Positions 9,090-18,496 are shown, counted from the first letter of the stretch. The stretch: DNA of 51,368 bases from Oscillospiraceae bacterium (GCA_009778485.1 WRJQ01000006.1:1-51368), one strand, 5' to 3'. A program made the numbers and translations. Notes: a model not told the origin generated them from the sequence alone.

Positions 9090-9118
9090 ATTATATTTCA
9101 AGGTTTTCTTTTTTGCAA
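9090..9118 (-). promoter_or_regulatory. Promoter of the glycyl radical enzyme gene
   Basis: On the minus strand TTGCAA (9118-9113), 17 bp and TATAAT (9095-9090), about 65 bases before the ATG. Confidence 0.75.
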
Positions 9119-9160
9119 CGCCTTTTGCGCTTTACATCGCTTGGATAATGCTGTATAGTT

Positions 9161-9305
9161 ACTATTCAGTGCCACCTTAGTTCGGCCGTTACATCACGTT
9201 CCTTTCGCTCGAATGCGCATCCATGCGCATACTCGCGCGCTCCGGCATCCATGCCTCCGCTTTTCGGAACGTGATTGCAACGACCTCACCGAGGCACTGA
9301 ATAGT
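9161..9305. repeat. Long palindromic element 2 (145 bp)
   Basis: ACTATTCAGTGCC (9161-9173) pairs with GGCACTGAATAGT (9293-9305), and ATCACGTTCC (9193-9202) with GGAACGTGAT (9266-9275). Inside are two small hairpins sharing the core GCATCCATGC (9213-9230 and 9244-9255). It fills the divergent gap between the glycyl radical enzyme and the molybdopterin protein. Its inner part resembles 51258-51305 at the end of the window. Confidence 0.75.
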
Positions 9306-9347
9306 TACGCTGTATATTAAGTTGAAAAGTGAAAGGAGATTGTTTCA

Positions 9348-11708
9348 ATGCCTGATACCGGTGTAAACGGCCAGCGCGAGAGCTTTAAAGTCGTCGGCAC
9401 GCGAAATCTGCCCGGCCGGCTTTCATATGCACTTGCAACGGGCGTGGCCAAGTTCGGAATCGACTATGCGCTGCCCGGCATGCTCCACGCCAAGTTCCTT
9501 CGCAGCCCTTACGCGAACGCGAAGGTCATAAGCGTAGACTCCTCGAGGGCGCTCGCAATACCGGGCGTAGTCGATATTGTCACCTGGGAAGATGAAGATA
9601 TTACAAACCTGAAGACGAGCGGCGAGGTATGGGGCGCCGCTAAACCAATACTCGACAACGTCGCGGATCATGAGGGCGTAGAGGTGGCGGTTATCGTCGT
9701 GGCGGAAGACGAGGATATCTGCGACGAGGCGCTCAAGGCGCTGGACATCGAGTGGGAGGTCCTGCCGCACGTCGTCGATCTGCTCGAGGGCAGGCTTGAC
9801 GACGCCCCGGTCATCCGGCCGGACGAGAACTTCCAGCCGTCGTTCGGCCGCCGTTCCTATGATCCCGACACTCCGCCTAAGAAAGGCAACGTCTATTATG
9901 CCAATGTCACAGCGGGCGATATGGAAGCCGGCTTCGCGGAGGCCGACCATATTGCGCAGTACAGCCTCTACACTCCGGCGTTCGCCGCCCACCTGCCGAA
10001 CCCTTCAGGCTCTGTCGCGTGGTGGTCAAAGGATCCGTACCAGGGCGAGGGCCCCAACCTCCACATCGAGGGCGCGGTCCGCGAGAAGGACGCTATCAGC
10101 AGCACATACAAAGTGCCGCCCGATAAGACCATTCAGGAAGGCCTGTTCATGGGCGGCAAGTATTGCGACTGGGGTTTGCGTAAATCGCAGGAGATAACCC
10201 CTTTGCTGGCGAAGCGCACGGGCAGGCCGGTGCGCTGCGTGAACACGCGCGAGGAGACTTTCGATTTCCTTATGAACGAGCGTTACATGCATATGAAGGT
10301 CGGGTTTACCAATGATGGCATGATTACCGCCGTAGACGATTTTTCGATAGCCGATAACGGTTCAAGGGGCAGTTCCACTTTCGGCAATGTCGGCGACTTG
10401 ACCCAGGGTCCGTATAACACCTTGCGTTGCAAAAATATTTTCCAGCACATGGAGGTCATAGATTCCAACCGCGGGGTTATGTACGTCTCCGGCCAGCATT
10501 GCCCTTTTAACTGGGATTCGATTACGATTGCCATCCACCTCATTGCCGAGAAGCTGGATATGGATCCAATTGACGTTGCGAGGCTGAACCTGCACGGGCC
10601 GACGTCGAAGGACGACCTCGACCCGGTGCCGAGTTTCGACTTGTGCATCGAAGCGGGGCGCAAGCTGATGAACTGGGAGTGGCACAAGTCCGGCGCGAAG
10701 AGGCTGCCCGACGGGCGGCTGCACGGCATGAGTTTCCGCTACCAGATGTGCCCCAGGCATTCCGGCAAGGATTATGAATGCAAGCTCGAGTTCAAGGACG
10801 GGGTCGTGCATATGCCGACGCAGGGGCCGCTCTTCGGTGCGTATGTCGTCGAGTGCAACGCCATGGTCGTCGCTGAGGAGCTCGGCATCCGCTACGAGGA
10901 CGTCAGCATCGATTATGACTACCGCGAGCCTTTCCGCGCTTTCGGCGGCGGTTCAGACGGTACGACGGCGTCCGCGTGGTCAATGAAGGAGTGCGCCAAC
11001 AGGCTCAAGCGGCAGATTCTCGCGGCGGCTATCGAGTACGCCGATAATCCTCCGCCTCCCTTCCGGTTCATGGGGCCTCCTCCGCCGCAGCCCGGCCCGT
11101 TCGCCGGCATGGCTCCTGAGGATTTGGACATTAGCGACGGGTTGGTTTTCGTCAAGGCCGATCCGGAGAAGTGCGTGCCGCTTTCGGGCGCGACGCCTCA
11201 AAATCTTTTCGCGACTTTCACCGGCAAGCCTCCGCTTTCGGTCTGGTCGACCGGCGAGATGGGCAAGCAGCTCGATGTTATGAACACGGCTTACTGCGAG
11301 GTCGCTGTGGATACCGATACCGGGGAGGTCGAAGTGCTGCGTTTCGCGGCGGTCGCCGATCCGGGTCTTGTGCTGCGCCCGATTTCCCTCGAGAGCCAGA
11401 TCGACCAGGTTATGTATTTCAGCCAGGGTTGCCAGCTTCTGGAGGATTTCGTCTATGACAAGCGTACCGGCGTGCTTTTGAACAACAACATGGTCGAATA
11501 TAAAAAGCCGGGTATACTGGACGCCGCGCATGTCGATCATGAGTTCATCGAGTCGCGCGCCAGCAACGCGGCTTATGGCGCCAGCGGAATCAGCCATTCG
11601 CTGGCGAACACGCATCTTGTCATTATCGCTATCTACAACGCAATCGGCGTTTGGGTCGATCCCCCGGCGACTCCGGACAAAGTATTAGCAGCGCTGGGGA
11701 AGGCTTAG
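9348..11708 (+). CDS. Solitary xanthine-dehydrogenase-family molybdopterin-binding subunit
   Basis: A 786-residue homologue of the large (Mo-pterin) subunit of the xanthine dehydrogenase/hydroxylase family. Family marks are RSPYANAKV near residue 50, QEGLFMGGKYCDWG for the first Mo loop, LAKRTGRPVRCVNTREETF, and RAFGGGSDGTTAS for the second loop. Two points are odd. The C-terminal loop that normally reads G-A-K-G-x-G-E reads GASGISH (744-750), so the catalytic base Glu is absent. A proline-rich stretch (about 563-582) is inserted. No FAD or 2Fe-2S subunit gene is adjacent and the protein has no fused ferredoxin domain. It could partner distant subunits, catalyse a non-redox reaction, or be inactive. 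RBS AAAGGAG; a terminator follows. Confidence 0.85.
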   Translation: MPDTGVNGQRESFKVVGTRNLPGRLSYALATGVAKFGIDYALPGMLHAKFLRSPYANAKVISVDSSRALAIPGVVDIVTWEDEDITNLKTSGEVWGAAKPILDNVADHEGVEVAVIVVAEDEDICDEALKALDIEWEVLPHVVDLLEGRLDDAPVIRPDENFQPSFGRRSYDPDTPPKKGNVYYANVTAGDMEAGFAEADHIAQYSLYTPAFAAHLPNPSGSVAWWSKDPYQGEGPNLHIEGAVREKDAISSTYKVPPDKTIQEGLFMGGKYCDWGLRKSQEITPLLAKRTGRPVRCVNTREETFDFLMNERYMHMKVGFTNDGMITAVDDFSIADNGSRGSSTFGNVGDLTQGPYNTLRCKNIFQHMEVIDSNRGVMYVSGQHCPFNWDSITIAIHLIAEKLDMDPIDVARLNLHGPTSKDDLDPVPSFDLCIEAGRKLMNWEWHKSGAKRLPDGRLHGMSFRYQMCPRHSGKDYECKLEFKDGVVHMPTQGPLFGAYVVECNAMVVAEELGIRYEDVSIDYDYREPFRAFGGGSDGTTASAWSMKECANRLKRQILAAAIEYADNPPPPFRFMGPPPPQPGPFAGMAPEDLDISDGLVFVKADPEKCVPLSGATPQNLFATFTGKPPLSVWSTGEMGKQLDVMNTAYCEVAVDTDTGEVEVLRFAAVADPGLVLRPISLESQIDQVMYFSQGCQLLEDFVYDKRTGVLLNNNMVEYKKPGILDAAHVDHEFIESRASNAAYGASGISHSLANTHLVIIAIYNAIGVWVDPPATPDKVLAALGKA

Positions 11709-11740
11709 GGGTCTGTAGCAGCACTATCTGTAGCAGCATT

Positions 11741-11777
11741 CAGTTCAGGTCATATCCGAAAAACTGAACTGTTTTCT
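11741..11777 (+). terminator. Terminator after the molybdopterin subunit gene
   Basis: CAGTTCAG (11741-11748) pairs with CTGAACTG (11764-11771), followed by TTTTCT. Just before it, CTGTAGCAGCA is directly repeated at 11713 and 11728. Confidence 0.7.
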
Positions 11778-12471
11778 ACTTGTCTACAATAAATATCCCC
11801 AGTTCCTTCCGGTATGGAAGATAATATGGATAATCGTCGCGCCCGGTACTTTGAAGGTTCGCATTCAGGAACTCTTCGATCTCCCGGGCGCCCGCTTCCG
11901 GCGCGTTGGTCAGGACGAACGAGACTGCGTCGTCCCATGTCTCGAGCGGCTGCCCGAACTCGAAGGTATGTCGCTCAAGCAGGTAGTTGACGCCGCTTGA
12001 ATCGAGTTCGCCGCTGACGACCGGCACTGCGTCTTTCGCTTCACGGCGGTGCCGCTCGGGGTAGAGTCCGCTTTTCCTGCCCGCGCCGGCGACTCTGATG
12101 AGCCTGCGGCTGCATAGTTCAAGCGTCTTTACCGAATCTGGCTGTCCGTACAGGCTCATAAGCACAACGTCGTAGCCGGGTTTGAGTTCCGCGGCGTCGC
12201 CGCACAGCGCGCGGATATTCTCTATTCCGGCTTCTTTAGCGGCAGCCCGCAGCGTATTGACAGCATAGCCGCTGACGTCGACGGCTGTGATTTCGCGGAC
12301 ATACGGCGCAAGCTCAAGGTCCAGCCGCCCAAGCCCGCATCCTATGTCGCACAGCTTGTCAGCGCGGTCAAGGTATGGTATGAGCCTGGCGGCCAAGAGC
12401 TTGTGGAAGCCTGTGTATTCGCTTGCTGCTATGAATCTTCTGCTGCTTTGTTCGTCCCATGTTATAAGCAA
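11776..12471 (-). CDS. Class I SAM-dependent methyltransferase
   Basis: A protein of about 231 residues with a Rossmann-fold SAM-binding motif LCDIGCGLGRLDLELA (about 40-55) and acidic motif II ITAVDVSGYA. The substrate is not evident. I place the start at TTG 12471 because CAGGAG lies 8 bases upstream. A GTG at 12498 that overlaps the preceding stop has no such site. It is the last gene of the leftward run after a FecCD/ATPase transporter pair, which suggests a link to the transported metal complex, perhaps modification of a chelator. That link is inference. Confidence 0.8.
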   Translation of the reverse strand: MLITWDEQSSRRFIAASEYTGFHKLLAARLIPYLDRADKLCDIGCGLGRLDLELAPYVREITAVDVSGYAVNTLRAAAKEAGIENIRALCGDAAELKPGYDVVLMSLYGQPDSVKTLELCSRRLIRVAGAGRKSGLYPERHRREAKDAVPVVSGELDSSGVNYLLERHTFEFGQPLETWDDAVSFVLTNAPEAGAREIEEFLNANLQSTGRDDYPYYLPYRKELGIFIVDK

Positions 12472-12494
12472 TGCTGTCACTCCTGAAAAGCGTG

Positions 12495-13274
12495 TCACTC
12501 GACGTGCGGTATGAAGACAGGCACGTCGCCCCAGGGCGCGCGCACAGTCTGAAGTTCTACTGATATGCCATAAACGCTTTTTATCAGATCCTGGTTAAGT
12601 ATCTTCCCCGGTTCCCCGTACACCATGGCCTTGCCTTCTTTTAGCACGAGGACCATATCCGAGTACAAAAGCGCGTGTTCGGGGTTATGCGTCGAGAGTA
12701 TCACAAGATACCCGTCCCTCGCGAGCTGCCTGATGTGCCGCATTACGCGAAACTGGTTGCCGTAGTCAAGGTTCGCCGTCGGCTCGTCCATGATGAGAAT
12801 GCGGGATTTTTGCGCGAGCGCCCGCGCAATCAGCGCGAGCTGCTGCTCACCGCCGGATATCTCCGCGAATCCGCGCTCGCCGAGGTGCGGGATATTCATC
12901 TGCTCAAGCATCTGTTCCGTCGTTTCGCGTTCAAGTTTGCCCGGCGTCCGCAAGCCCGCTGTAAGCACGTTCGTCCCCATGAGCACGGTTTCAAACACGG
13001 TATAGTTGAACACGGGCGTATGCGCCTGCGGTATGTAGGCGATTTTTCTCGCTATCTCGCGGGAGGACATGTTCGCCGCGTCCGTGCCGTCGATATGTAT
13101 CTCGCCTGTGTAGCCCGCCAGCAGCCCGAGCAGGCATCTGAACAGGGTCGTCTTTCCGGCGCCGTTTTCGCCCAGCACAAACACGCATTGCCCCGCGCCG
13201 GCGGACAGGTCGACGCCTTTGAGTACGCGGTTGTCTTTATATGAGAATCTCAGGTCTTTGACTTCGAGAGTCAA
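12495..13274 (-). CDS. ABC transporter ATPase, iron/cobalamin (FepC/BtuD) type
   Basis: A 259-residue ATP-binding subunit. Walker A is GENGAGKTT (about 35-43), the signature SGGEQQLALIARALA (about 139-153), Walker B ILIMDEPTANLD (about 158-169) and the switch His STHNPEH (about 193). It starts with TTG at 13274 behind GGGGGAGG and overlaps the permease stop (TTGA), so translation is coupled. It should energise uptake of an iron-chelate, cobalamin or similar ligand with the upstream permease. No binding-protein gene is adjacent. Confidence 0.92.
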   Translation of the reverse strand: MTLEVKDLRFSYKDNRVLKGVDLSAGAGQCVFVLGENGAGKTTLFRCLLGLLAGYTGEIHIDGTDAANMSSREIARKIAYIPQAHTPVFNYTVFETVLMGTNVLTAGLRTPGKLERETTEQMLEQMNIPHLGERGFAEISGGEQQLALIARALAQKSRILIMDEPTANLDYGNQFRVMRHIRQLARDGYLVILSTHNPEHALLYSDMVLVLKEGKAMVYGEPGKILNQDLIKSVYGISVELQTVRAPWGDVPVFIPHVE

Positions 13275-14281
13275 ACGCGCCTCCCCCTGTCCAAAATAAG
13301 ATATAGGAAAAACGGAGCTCCGACGAAGGCCGTGAGGATGCCGAGCGGTATCTCCACTGTCGTCAGGGACCGCGCCAGGTCGTCGACGAGTACCATGAAC
13401 GATGCGCCCATGAGCATCGAGACCGGCATCATGACGCGGTAGTCATAGCCGACAAGCATCCGCGCAAAGTGCGGTATTACGAGGCCGACCCAGCCGATCA
13501 AGCCGCTTATCGCGACGCTCGCGGAGGTAATCAGCGTCGCTGCGCACACTACGACTGCGCGCATGAGTTTCGTGTTAATGCCCATGGAGCGCGCCTCGTC
13601 TTCGCCGGTCGTGAGGATGTTGAGTTTCCACCGCAGCGCAATCAGGACGAGCATGCCGCCGAGGATTGGTACAGCCGCCCATATCAGCCTGTCTTCCCTG
13701 ACGGAGGATATGCTGCCCATAAGCCAGAATGTTATAGAGGGCAGGGTGTTGTTCGGGTCGGCGATGAGTTTGATGAACGACGTCCCCGAACTGAACAATG
13801 ATGATATCATTATGCCCGCGAGCACCATGCCCAGCGTCTGGCTTCTTCTCGCTTTCGCGCTGACGAGGTACGCCGTGGCGACGGCAGCGATCCCGCAGAC
13901 GAACGCAGCCGTTGAGATGAGCGTGTACCCCAGCCCCAGATATATCGCGACCGCGGCGCCAAACCCCGCTCCGGCAGAGGCGCCCAGGACGTCCGGCGAG
14001 ACGAGGGGGTTGCGGAAGAGTCCCTGGTACGCAGCTCCCGCAGTGGAGAGCCCTGCCCCTATCATCGCCCCTGCCAGGAGCCTGGGCATGCGTATCCTGA
14101 ATATCACAAGCTCGGCTTCGTCTGTCCATGTTTTTGCCGCGCCTGTAATCTTTCCAAAGAGTACGCGCAGCAGTTCCCCCGGAGCGACAGGGTATTTGCC
14201 TATCGCAAAGCTGAGGATAAATACTGCCGCAAATATAACCGCGAACGCGGCTATGTAGATTCTGCCTTTTTCTGCTTTCAT
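13271..14281 (-). CDS. FecCD-family ABC permease
   Basis: A 336-residue membrane permease of the iron-siderophore/cobalamin family, with about nine or ten hydrophobic segments starting at residue 8. Family landmarks are IRMPRLLAGAMIGAGLSTAG (about 65-84), QGLFRNPLVSPDVLGASAGA and GLIGWVGLVIPHFARMLVG near the C-terminus, the coupling helix for the ATPase. The ATG at 14281 overlaps the stop of the upstream gene as ATGA. A GTG six bases earlier is possible. It forms the transporter core with the ATPase downstream. Confidence 0.92.
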   Translation of the reverse strand: MKAEKGRIYIAAFAVIFAAVFILSFAIGKYPVAPGELLRVLFGKITGAAKTWTDEAELVIFRIRMPRLLAGAMIGAGLSTAGAAYQGLFRNPLVSPDVLGASAGAGFGAAVAIYLGLGYTLISTAAFVCGIAAVATAYLVSAKARRSQTLGMVLAGIMISSLFSSGTSFIKLIADPNNTLPSITFWLMGSISSVREDRLIWAAVPILGGMLVLIALRWKLNILTTGEDEARSMGINTKLMRAVVVCAATLITSASVAISGLIGWVGLVIPHFARMLVGYDYRVMMPVSMLMGASFMVLVDDLARSLTTVEIPLGILTAFVGAPFFLYLILDRGRRV

Positions 14282-14610
14282 TCCCACTCTTTCCAGACGT
14301 CAGGGCAATAGCCGACCGTTGCTTTCTTTCCGTTTCTCACGATCGGTGTTTTGATGTACGATGGGTTTTCCAGGAGTTTTTCTTCCTTGTCGGTTTCATG
14401 CGCGAGGTATTTTATTATTTCCGCTCCCGGCGCCGATTCATCTATAAGGGCCTCGAGGCCGACTGCTGACTTCACTGCCGCCAGCTCTCCCCTGCTCATT
14501 CCGATTGCGGGCAGGTCGATGCGCTGGTACTTGACCCGGCGTTCTTTGAAGTACCGCTCCGCCTTCTTCGTGTCGAAGCATTTTGATTTCCCGAATATCT
14601 GGATATTCAT
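14278..14610 (-). CDS. ArsC/Spx-family thioredoxin-fold protein
   Basis: A 110-residue protein of the arsenate reductase/Spx/YffB family. It starts with a beta strand and a single-cysteine active site, FGKSKCFDTKKAERYFKER (Cys about 10), and near the end has TPIVRNGKKATVGY, where the family has the cis-Pro loop (TP). It lacks the second Cys of Spx-type CxxC motifs. It may be a reductase or a non-catalytic regulator. The start is 6 bp after the rnj stop and the end overlaps the permease gene, so it bridges rnj and the transporter in one transcript. Confidence 0.75.
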   Translation of the reverse strand: MNIQIFGKSKCFDTKKAERYFKERRVKYQRIDLPAIGMSRGELAAVKSAVGLEALIDESAPGAEIIKYLAHETDKEEKLLENPSYIKTPIVRNGKKATVGYCPDVWKEWE

Positions 14611-14616
14611 CTAGTT

Positions 14617-16275
14617 CTATATTTCCAGTATGACCGGGAGGATCATGGGGTTGCGTTTCGTCGTCTTGTACAGATGCCTGGACAGGTCAGTCCTGATGGA
14701 GCTCTTGAGGGCTTGCCAGTCCGTCACTTTCTCCTGCGCGCACTGCTCAAGCGTCGCGAGGACGACGTCCTTCAGCTCGCTGATAAGGTCCTCGGATTCT
14801 TTTACATATACGAATCCGCGCGTGATTATGTCCGGGCCGGTTATCAGGCCGCTGTCTTCGCTTGAGAGGGTGAGGATAACGACAAGCATGCCGTCCTGCG
14901 CGAGATGCTGTCTGTCGCGCAGCACTACTGAGCCGCCGTCGACGAGACCTGTCCCGTCCACAAATACTCTGCCTGACTGCACTTTCCCGTTCCTCGCTAT
15001 GGCGTCCTCGCTCACTTCGACTATGTTGCCGATATCCGCGACGATGATGTTGCTTTGCTTTATCCCCATCTGCGACGCGAGTTTCGCGTGCATCTTCAGG
15101 TGTCTGTGCTCTCCGTGCACCGGCATGAAGAACTGCGGTTTTGTCAGGGCAATTATCATTTTCAGTTCTTCCTGATAGGCGTGCCCGGAGACGTGCAGGT
15201 CTGAGATGTTGTCGTATATGACTTCCGCTCCCCGCCTGTACAGCTCGTTGACGACGCGGCTTATCGTTTTTTCGTTGCCGGGTACGGCCGAGGCGGATAT
15301 GATCACTTTGTCCCCGGACCTTATTTCGACTTGCTTATGCCCGGAGAATGCCATGCGGTACAGCGCGCTCATTGGTTCGCCCTGGCTGCCGGTAGTGATT
15401 ATTACTGTTTTTTCCGGCGGCAGGTTTTTTGCCTGGTTGATGTCTATGATCAGCCCCTGCGGGATGCTCATCTGTTCGAGTTCCGTCGATACGCGCAGAG
15501 CATTTTCCATGCTGCGGCCTGTAATCGCCACGCGGCGGCCGTATTTTTGCGCGCAGTCCAGTACCTGCTGCACTCTGTGTATGTTTGAGGCGAATGTCGT
15601 TACTATGATCCTGTGGGTGCTGCCGCGGAACAGTTCGTCGATGCGTTCCCCGACTTTGCTCTCAGAGGTCGAGTAGCCCGGCCTTTCTATGTTCGTCGAG
15701 TCTGATATAAGCGCGAGTACTCCGCTGTTGCCGAGTTCTCCGAAGCGCGCGAGGTCTATGATGCTCCCCGATACGGGCATCGTGTCGATTTTGAAGTCGC
15801 TCGTGTGTATCACGAGCCCGACCGGCGTCGTGATTGCCAGAGATACTGTGTCGGGTATGCTGTGGTTGACGTGTATCATTTCGACTTTGAAGCATCCAAG
15901 CCTGAAGCTGTCGCCCGGTTTCCTGACTTCGATGACTGCTGTGTCGAGCAGTCCGTGTTCTGCTAGCTTAAGCTCCACGAGTCCCGCTGTCAGCGGCGTC
16001 GCGAAGATTGGGGCTTGTATTTCGGTTATCACGTACGGCAGAGCTCCTATGTGGTCTTCATGTCCGTGGGTCAGGACGATGCCGCGCACTTTTTCTTCGT
16101 TTTTCGCAAGGTATGTGACGTCCGGCGTCACTATGTCGATTCCGTACATGTCGTCGTCCGGGAAGCCCAGCCCGCAGTCGACGACTATGATGTCCTCGCC
16201 GTATTCGTAGGCTGTAATGTTTTTGCCGATTTCGTTCAGGCCGCCCAGCGGTATTATTTTTAGTTTTCCTGGCAT
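14617..16275 (-). CDS. rnj: Ribonuclease J
   Basis: A 552-residue metallo-beta-lactamase/beta-CASP nuclease with 5' exonuclease and endonuclease activity in mRNA decay and rRNA maturation. It starts KLKIIPLGGLNEIGKN, carries the zinc motif LTHGHEDHIGALPY (about 73-86) and has TTGSQGEP (about 330) and VHGEHRHL (about 390) in the beta-CASP and second metal regions. The ATG at 16275 is chosen because AGAAAGGA lies just upstream and homologues begin here; the open frame continues 47 codons further upstream into repeat sequence. Confidence 0.95.
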   Translation of the reverse strand: MPGKLKIIPLGGLNEIGKNITAYEYGEDIIVVDCGLGFPDDDMYGIDIVTPDVTYLAKNEEKVRGIVLTHGHEDHIGALPYVITEIQAPIFATPLTAGLVELKLAEHGLLDTAVIEVRKPGDSFRLGCFKVEMIHVNHSIPDTVSLAITTPVGLVIHTSDFKIDTMPVSGSIIDLARFGELGNSGVLALISDSTNIERPGYSTSESKVGERIDELFRGSTHRIIVTTFASNIHRVQQVLDCAQKYGRRVAITGRSMENALRVSTELEQMSIPQGLIIDINQAKNLPPEKTVIITTGSQGEPMSALYRMAFSGHKQVEIRSGDKVIISASAVPGNEKTISRVVNELYRRGAEVIYDNISDLHVSGHAYQEELKMIIALTKPQFFMPVHGEHRHLKMHAKLASQMGIKQSNIIVADIGNIVEVSEDAIARNGKVQSGRVFVDGTGLVDGGSVVLRDRQHLAQDGMLVVILTLSSEDSGLITGPDIITRGFVYVKESEDLISELKDVVLATLEQCAQEKVTDWQALKSSIRTDLSRHLYKTTKRNPMILPVILEI

Positions 16276-16301
16276 ATTGTTATTATTATCCTTTCTGTTG
16301 T

Positions 16302-16338
16302 GTGTCTGTTCAGGGCCTGGACGGGGTACCTGAACAGA
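16302..16338. repeat. Short dispersed repeat, head-to-head partial copies
   Basis: GTGTCTGTTCAGG (16302-16314) is followed by an inverted copy GGTACCTGAACAGA (16325-16338), making a small palindrome between recR and rnj. It belongs to the TGTCTGTTCAGGTACC family found at five other places. Confidence 0.6.
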
Positions 16339-16342
16339 TAAC

Positions 16343-16945
16343 TCATATAAACTCCATTCTGCCTTCGAGAGCGCGCATGAGGGTCGCGTCATCCGCAAAC
16401 TCAAGCGACGCTCCAACGGGTATGCCGTAGGCGAGCCTCGTAATCCTGACGTCGAATGGCTGCAGCAGGCGCGATATGTACCTGGCTGTCGTTTCGCCTT
16501 CAGTATCCGGGTTTGTCGCCATTATGACTTCCCGCGCTCCGCCGTCGGCGACACGCGCGACGAGTTCTTTTATCTTCAGGTCGTCCGGCCCGATGTTGTT
16601 CATCGGGGATATGACGCCATGCAGCACATGGTAGAGGCCGTCGAACTCGCGCGAGCGCTCGATCGCCAGTACCCCTTTCGGGTCGGACACGACGCAGATA
16701 ATCCCTGCGTCCCTCCTGTCGTTGCCGCAGATGGCGCATATCGCGCCGTCAGTAAGGTTCTGGCAGACGGTGCAGCAGCTGATCGTGCGAGCGGCTTCTC
16801 TCACTACGTCGGCGAATGACTGCGCTTCTTCGTCCGGAAGGGAGAGTATATGAAAAGCGAGCCTTTGCGCCGTTTTGCGGCCAATGCCCGGCAGCGAGGC
16901 GAACTTGTCTATGAGTTTTTCCATTGCCGAGGGAAAGTATTCCAT
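16343..16945 (-). CDS. recR: Recombination mediator RecR
   Basis: A 200-residue protein of the RecFOR pathway that helps load RecA at gaps. It has an N-terminal helix-hairpin-helix (LPGIGRKTAQRLAFH, about 18-32), a zinc finger C-x2-C...C-x2-C (SCCTVCQN...CAICGN, about 56-75) and a Toprim domain (IICVVSDPKG, ATNPDTEGETTA). The length is as expected. RBS GGAGG is 6 bp before the ATG. It lies between rpe and rnj in the same leftward run. Confidence 0.95.
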   Translation of the reverse strand: MEYFPSAMEKLIDKFASLPGIGRKTAQRLAFHILSLPDEEAQSFADVVREAARTISCCTVCQNLTDGAICAICGNDRRDAGIICVVSDPKGVLAIERSREFDGLYHVLHGVISPMNNIGPDDLKIKELVARVADGGAREVIMATNPDTEGETTARYISRLLQPFDVRITRLAYGIPVGASLEFADDATLMRALEGRMEFI

Positions 16946-16978
16946 TGCTAACCTCCAACATAGGCGGTCTCGTAATAT

Positions 16979-17635
16979 TTAGCCGGCTGTGGCGCTCCGG
17001 AGCCTCGATATGCGCGCCGCCCTGTCGTCGCTGCGGAATACGTCGTTGCCCGCGACGAGGACGTCCGCTCCGGCTTTTACGCACAAAGCCGCTGTTTCCG
17101 GGTTTATCCCGCCGTCTACTTCTATCTCGCAGTGCAACGAGCGCTTTTCAATCGTTTCTCGCAGCAATGCGATTTTCGGCAGGGTTTCCGGCATGAACGT
17201 CTGTCCGCCGAACCCCGGTTCGACTGTCATAACCAGGACGATGCTGAGTGTTTCGAGATACGGCAGCAACGTTTCGGCAGGCGTCCCCGGTTTTATTGCC
17301 AGCCCTGCCCTTTTGCCTGCGCCGCAGATCGCTGCTATCGCGCGGCGGGCTTCGTCTTCCGGCTCCGCTTCTATGTGGAAGACTACTATGTCCGCTCCTG
17401 CCGCGGCAAATCGAGCCGCGTACTTGGAGGGCGATGCGATCATGAGGTGCACGTCGAGGGTCATATCCGTGGCTTTTCTGACGCTTTCAAGCACAGGCAA
17501 CCCTATGGAGATGTTCGGGACGAACACTCCGTCCATAACGTCGAAATGCAGGTAATCCGCAGTTTCGACGCTTTTGGCTTCTTCTCCGAGTTTCGAGAAA
17601 TCCGCCGACAGTATTGATGGGGCAATCTTTATCAC
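16979..17635 (-). CDS. rpe: Ribulose-phosphate 3-epimerase
   Basis: A 218-residue TIM-barrel enzyme of the pentose phosphate pathway interconverting ribulose-5-P and xylulose-5-P. Motifs are APSILSADF at the start, LHFDVMDGVFVPNI (metal His and catalytic Asp, about 30-43), DVHLMI (about 60), VEPGFGGQTF (about 137) and VDGGINPE (about 172). It starts with GTG at 17635 and is the first gene of the leftward operon, with a leader of about 130 bases. Confidence 0.96.
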   Translation of the reverse strand: MIKIAPSILSADFSKLGEEAKSVETADYLHFDVMDGVFVPNISIGLPVLESVRKATDMTLDVHLMIASPSKYAARFAAAGADIVVFHIEAEPEDEARRAIAAICGAGKRAGLAIKPGTPAETLLPYLETLSIVLVMTVEPGFGGQTFMPETLPKIALLRETIEKRSLHCEIEVDGGINPETAALCVKAGADVLVAGNDVFRSDDRAARISRLRSATAG

Positions 17636-17766
17636 TGTTCTCCGGGCGCCTCCTGAGCTGTAATCAGGTGACTAATCAGCCGCGCTTTTACAAAAAATTA
17701 ATTTAAATTAAAAGACATATGTGTTATCATGGGTGTATTATCATGGGTATTATCATTATTACATAT

Positions 17767-17794
17767 ATAATATACGATTAAGGCGCAATGTCAA
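17767..17794 (-). promoter_or_regulatory. Promoter of rpe-recR-rnj run
   Basis: On the minus strand TTGACA (17794-17789), 16 bp and TATTAT (17772-17767). The AT-rich leader also contains two ATTATCATGGGT-like direct repeats (about 17726-17750). Confidence 0.65.
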
Positions 17795-17840
17795 GGGTCA
17801 GCGCCAATAATCCCGGGAGCCTGATGAGGTACCTGTTTGC

Positions 17841-18485
17841 ATGAAAGAAGTCAAGAAGAAGTCCGTCATACCAATTTATGCTTTCGCAGCGGTCTGGATT
17901 GCGTATTGCGCGTTCTTCCCGCTGTATAAAACTTACCATTACATCGCGCTCGTATCTTCCGCCGCTCTGGCATATATCGCTGCGTCCTTGCTTTTCCCCG
18001 GCAAGTCCGAGTTTGTCGAGTTGCCGCAGGAGCCTGCCCGGACAGGCGTAGAAGGCGTCGACGCGTTGCTTTCGGCCGGTGAGGAGGCAGTCGCGGAGCT
18101 GCGCGCGCTGGGCGCTTCGATCCCGGACGCAGCGGTTCGAGGCAAGCTGGACAGCGTTATCACAGTCACTGATAAGATTTTTAAAAACCTCATCGACGCT
18201 CCGGCCGGCGAAAAGCAGGTCAAGCGTTTCGCGGAGTATTATCTGCCGACAACGACAAAGCTGATGCGCGCATACGTAAAGTTCCTTGGCGCGGACACGG
18301 GCGGAGAGAATGTCACGAGTTCGCTTGAGCGCATTAGCTCGTCTCTTGATATGATTCTGGAAAGCTACCGAAAGTTCCTGGATTCGCTCTTCATGGATCA
18401 GGCGCTCGACATAGAAACCGATATCCGCGTGCTGGAAAGTTTCCTAAAAAAAGAAGGCCTTTCCGGTAACGACTTTACTAATTAA
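17841..18485 (+). CDS. XpaC-family membrane protein
   Basis: A 214-residue protein of the XpaC family (named for 5-bromo-4-chloroindolyl phosphate hydrolysis). Two N-terminal transmembrane segments (about 9-27 and 32-52) are followed by a helical cytosolic domain with YYLPTTTKLMRAYVKF (about 134-149), the family hallmark. The biochemical role is unknown. It is 11 bp upstream of telA, the common pairing in Bacillota, and heads a four-gene set. Confidence 0.85.
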   Translation: MKEVKKKSVIPIYAFAAVWIAYCAFFPLYKTYHYIALVSSAALAYIAASLLFPGKSEFVELPQEPARTGVEGVDALLSAGEEAVAELRALGASIPDAAVRGKLDSVITVTDKIFKNLIDAPAGEKQVKRFAEYYLPTTTKLMRAYVKFLGADTGGENVTSSLERISSSLDMILESYRKFLDSLFMDQALDIETDIRVLESFLKKEGLSGNDFTN

Positions 18486-18496
18486 GGAGAAGCACT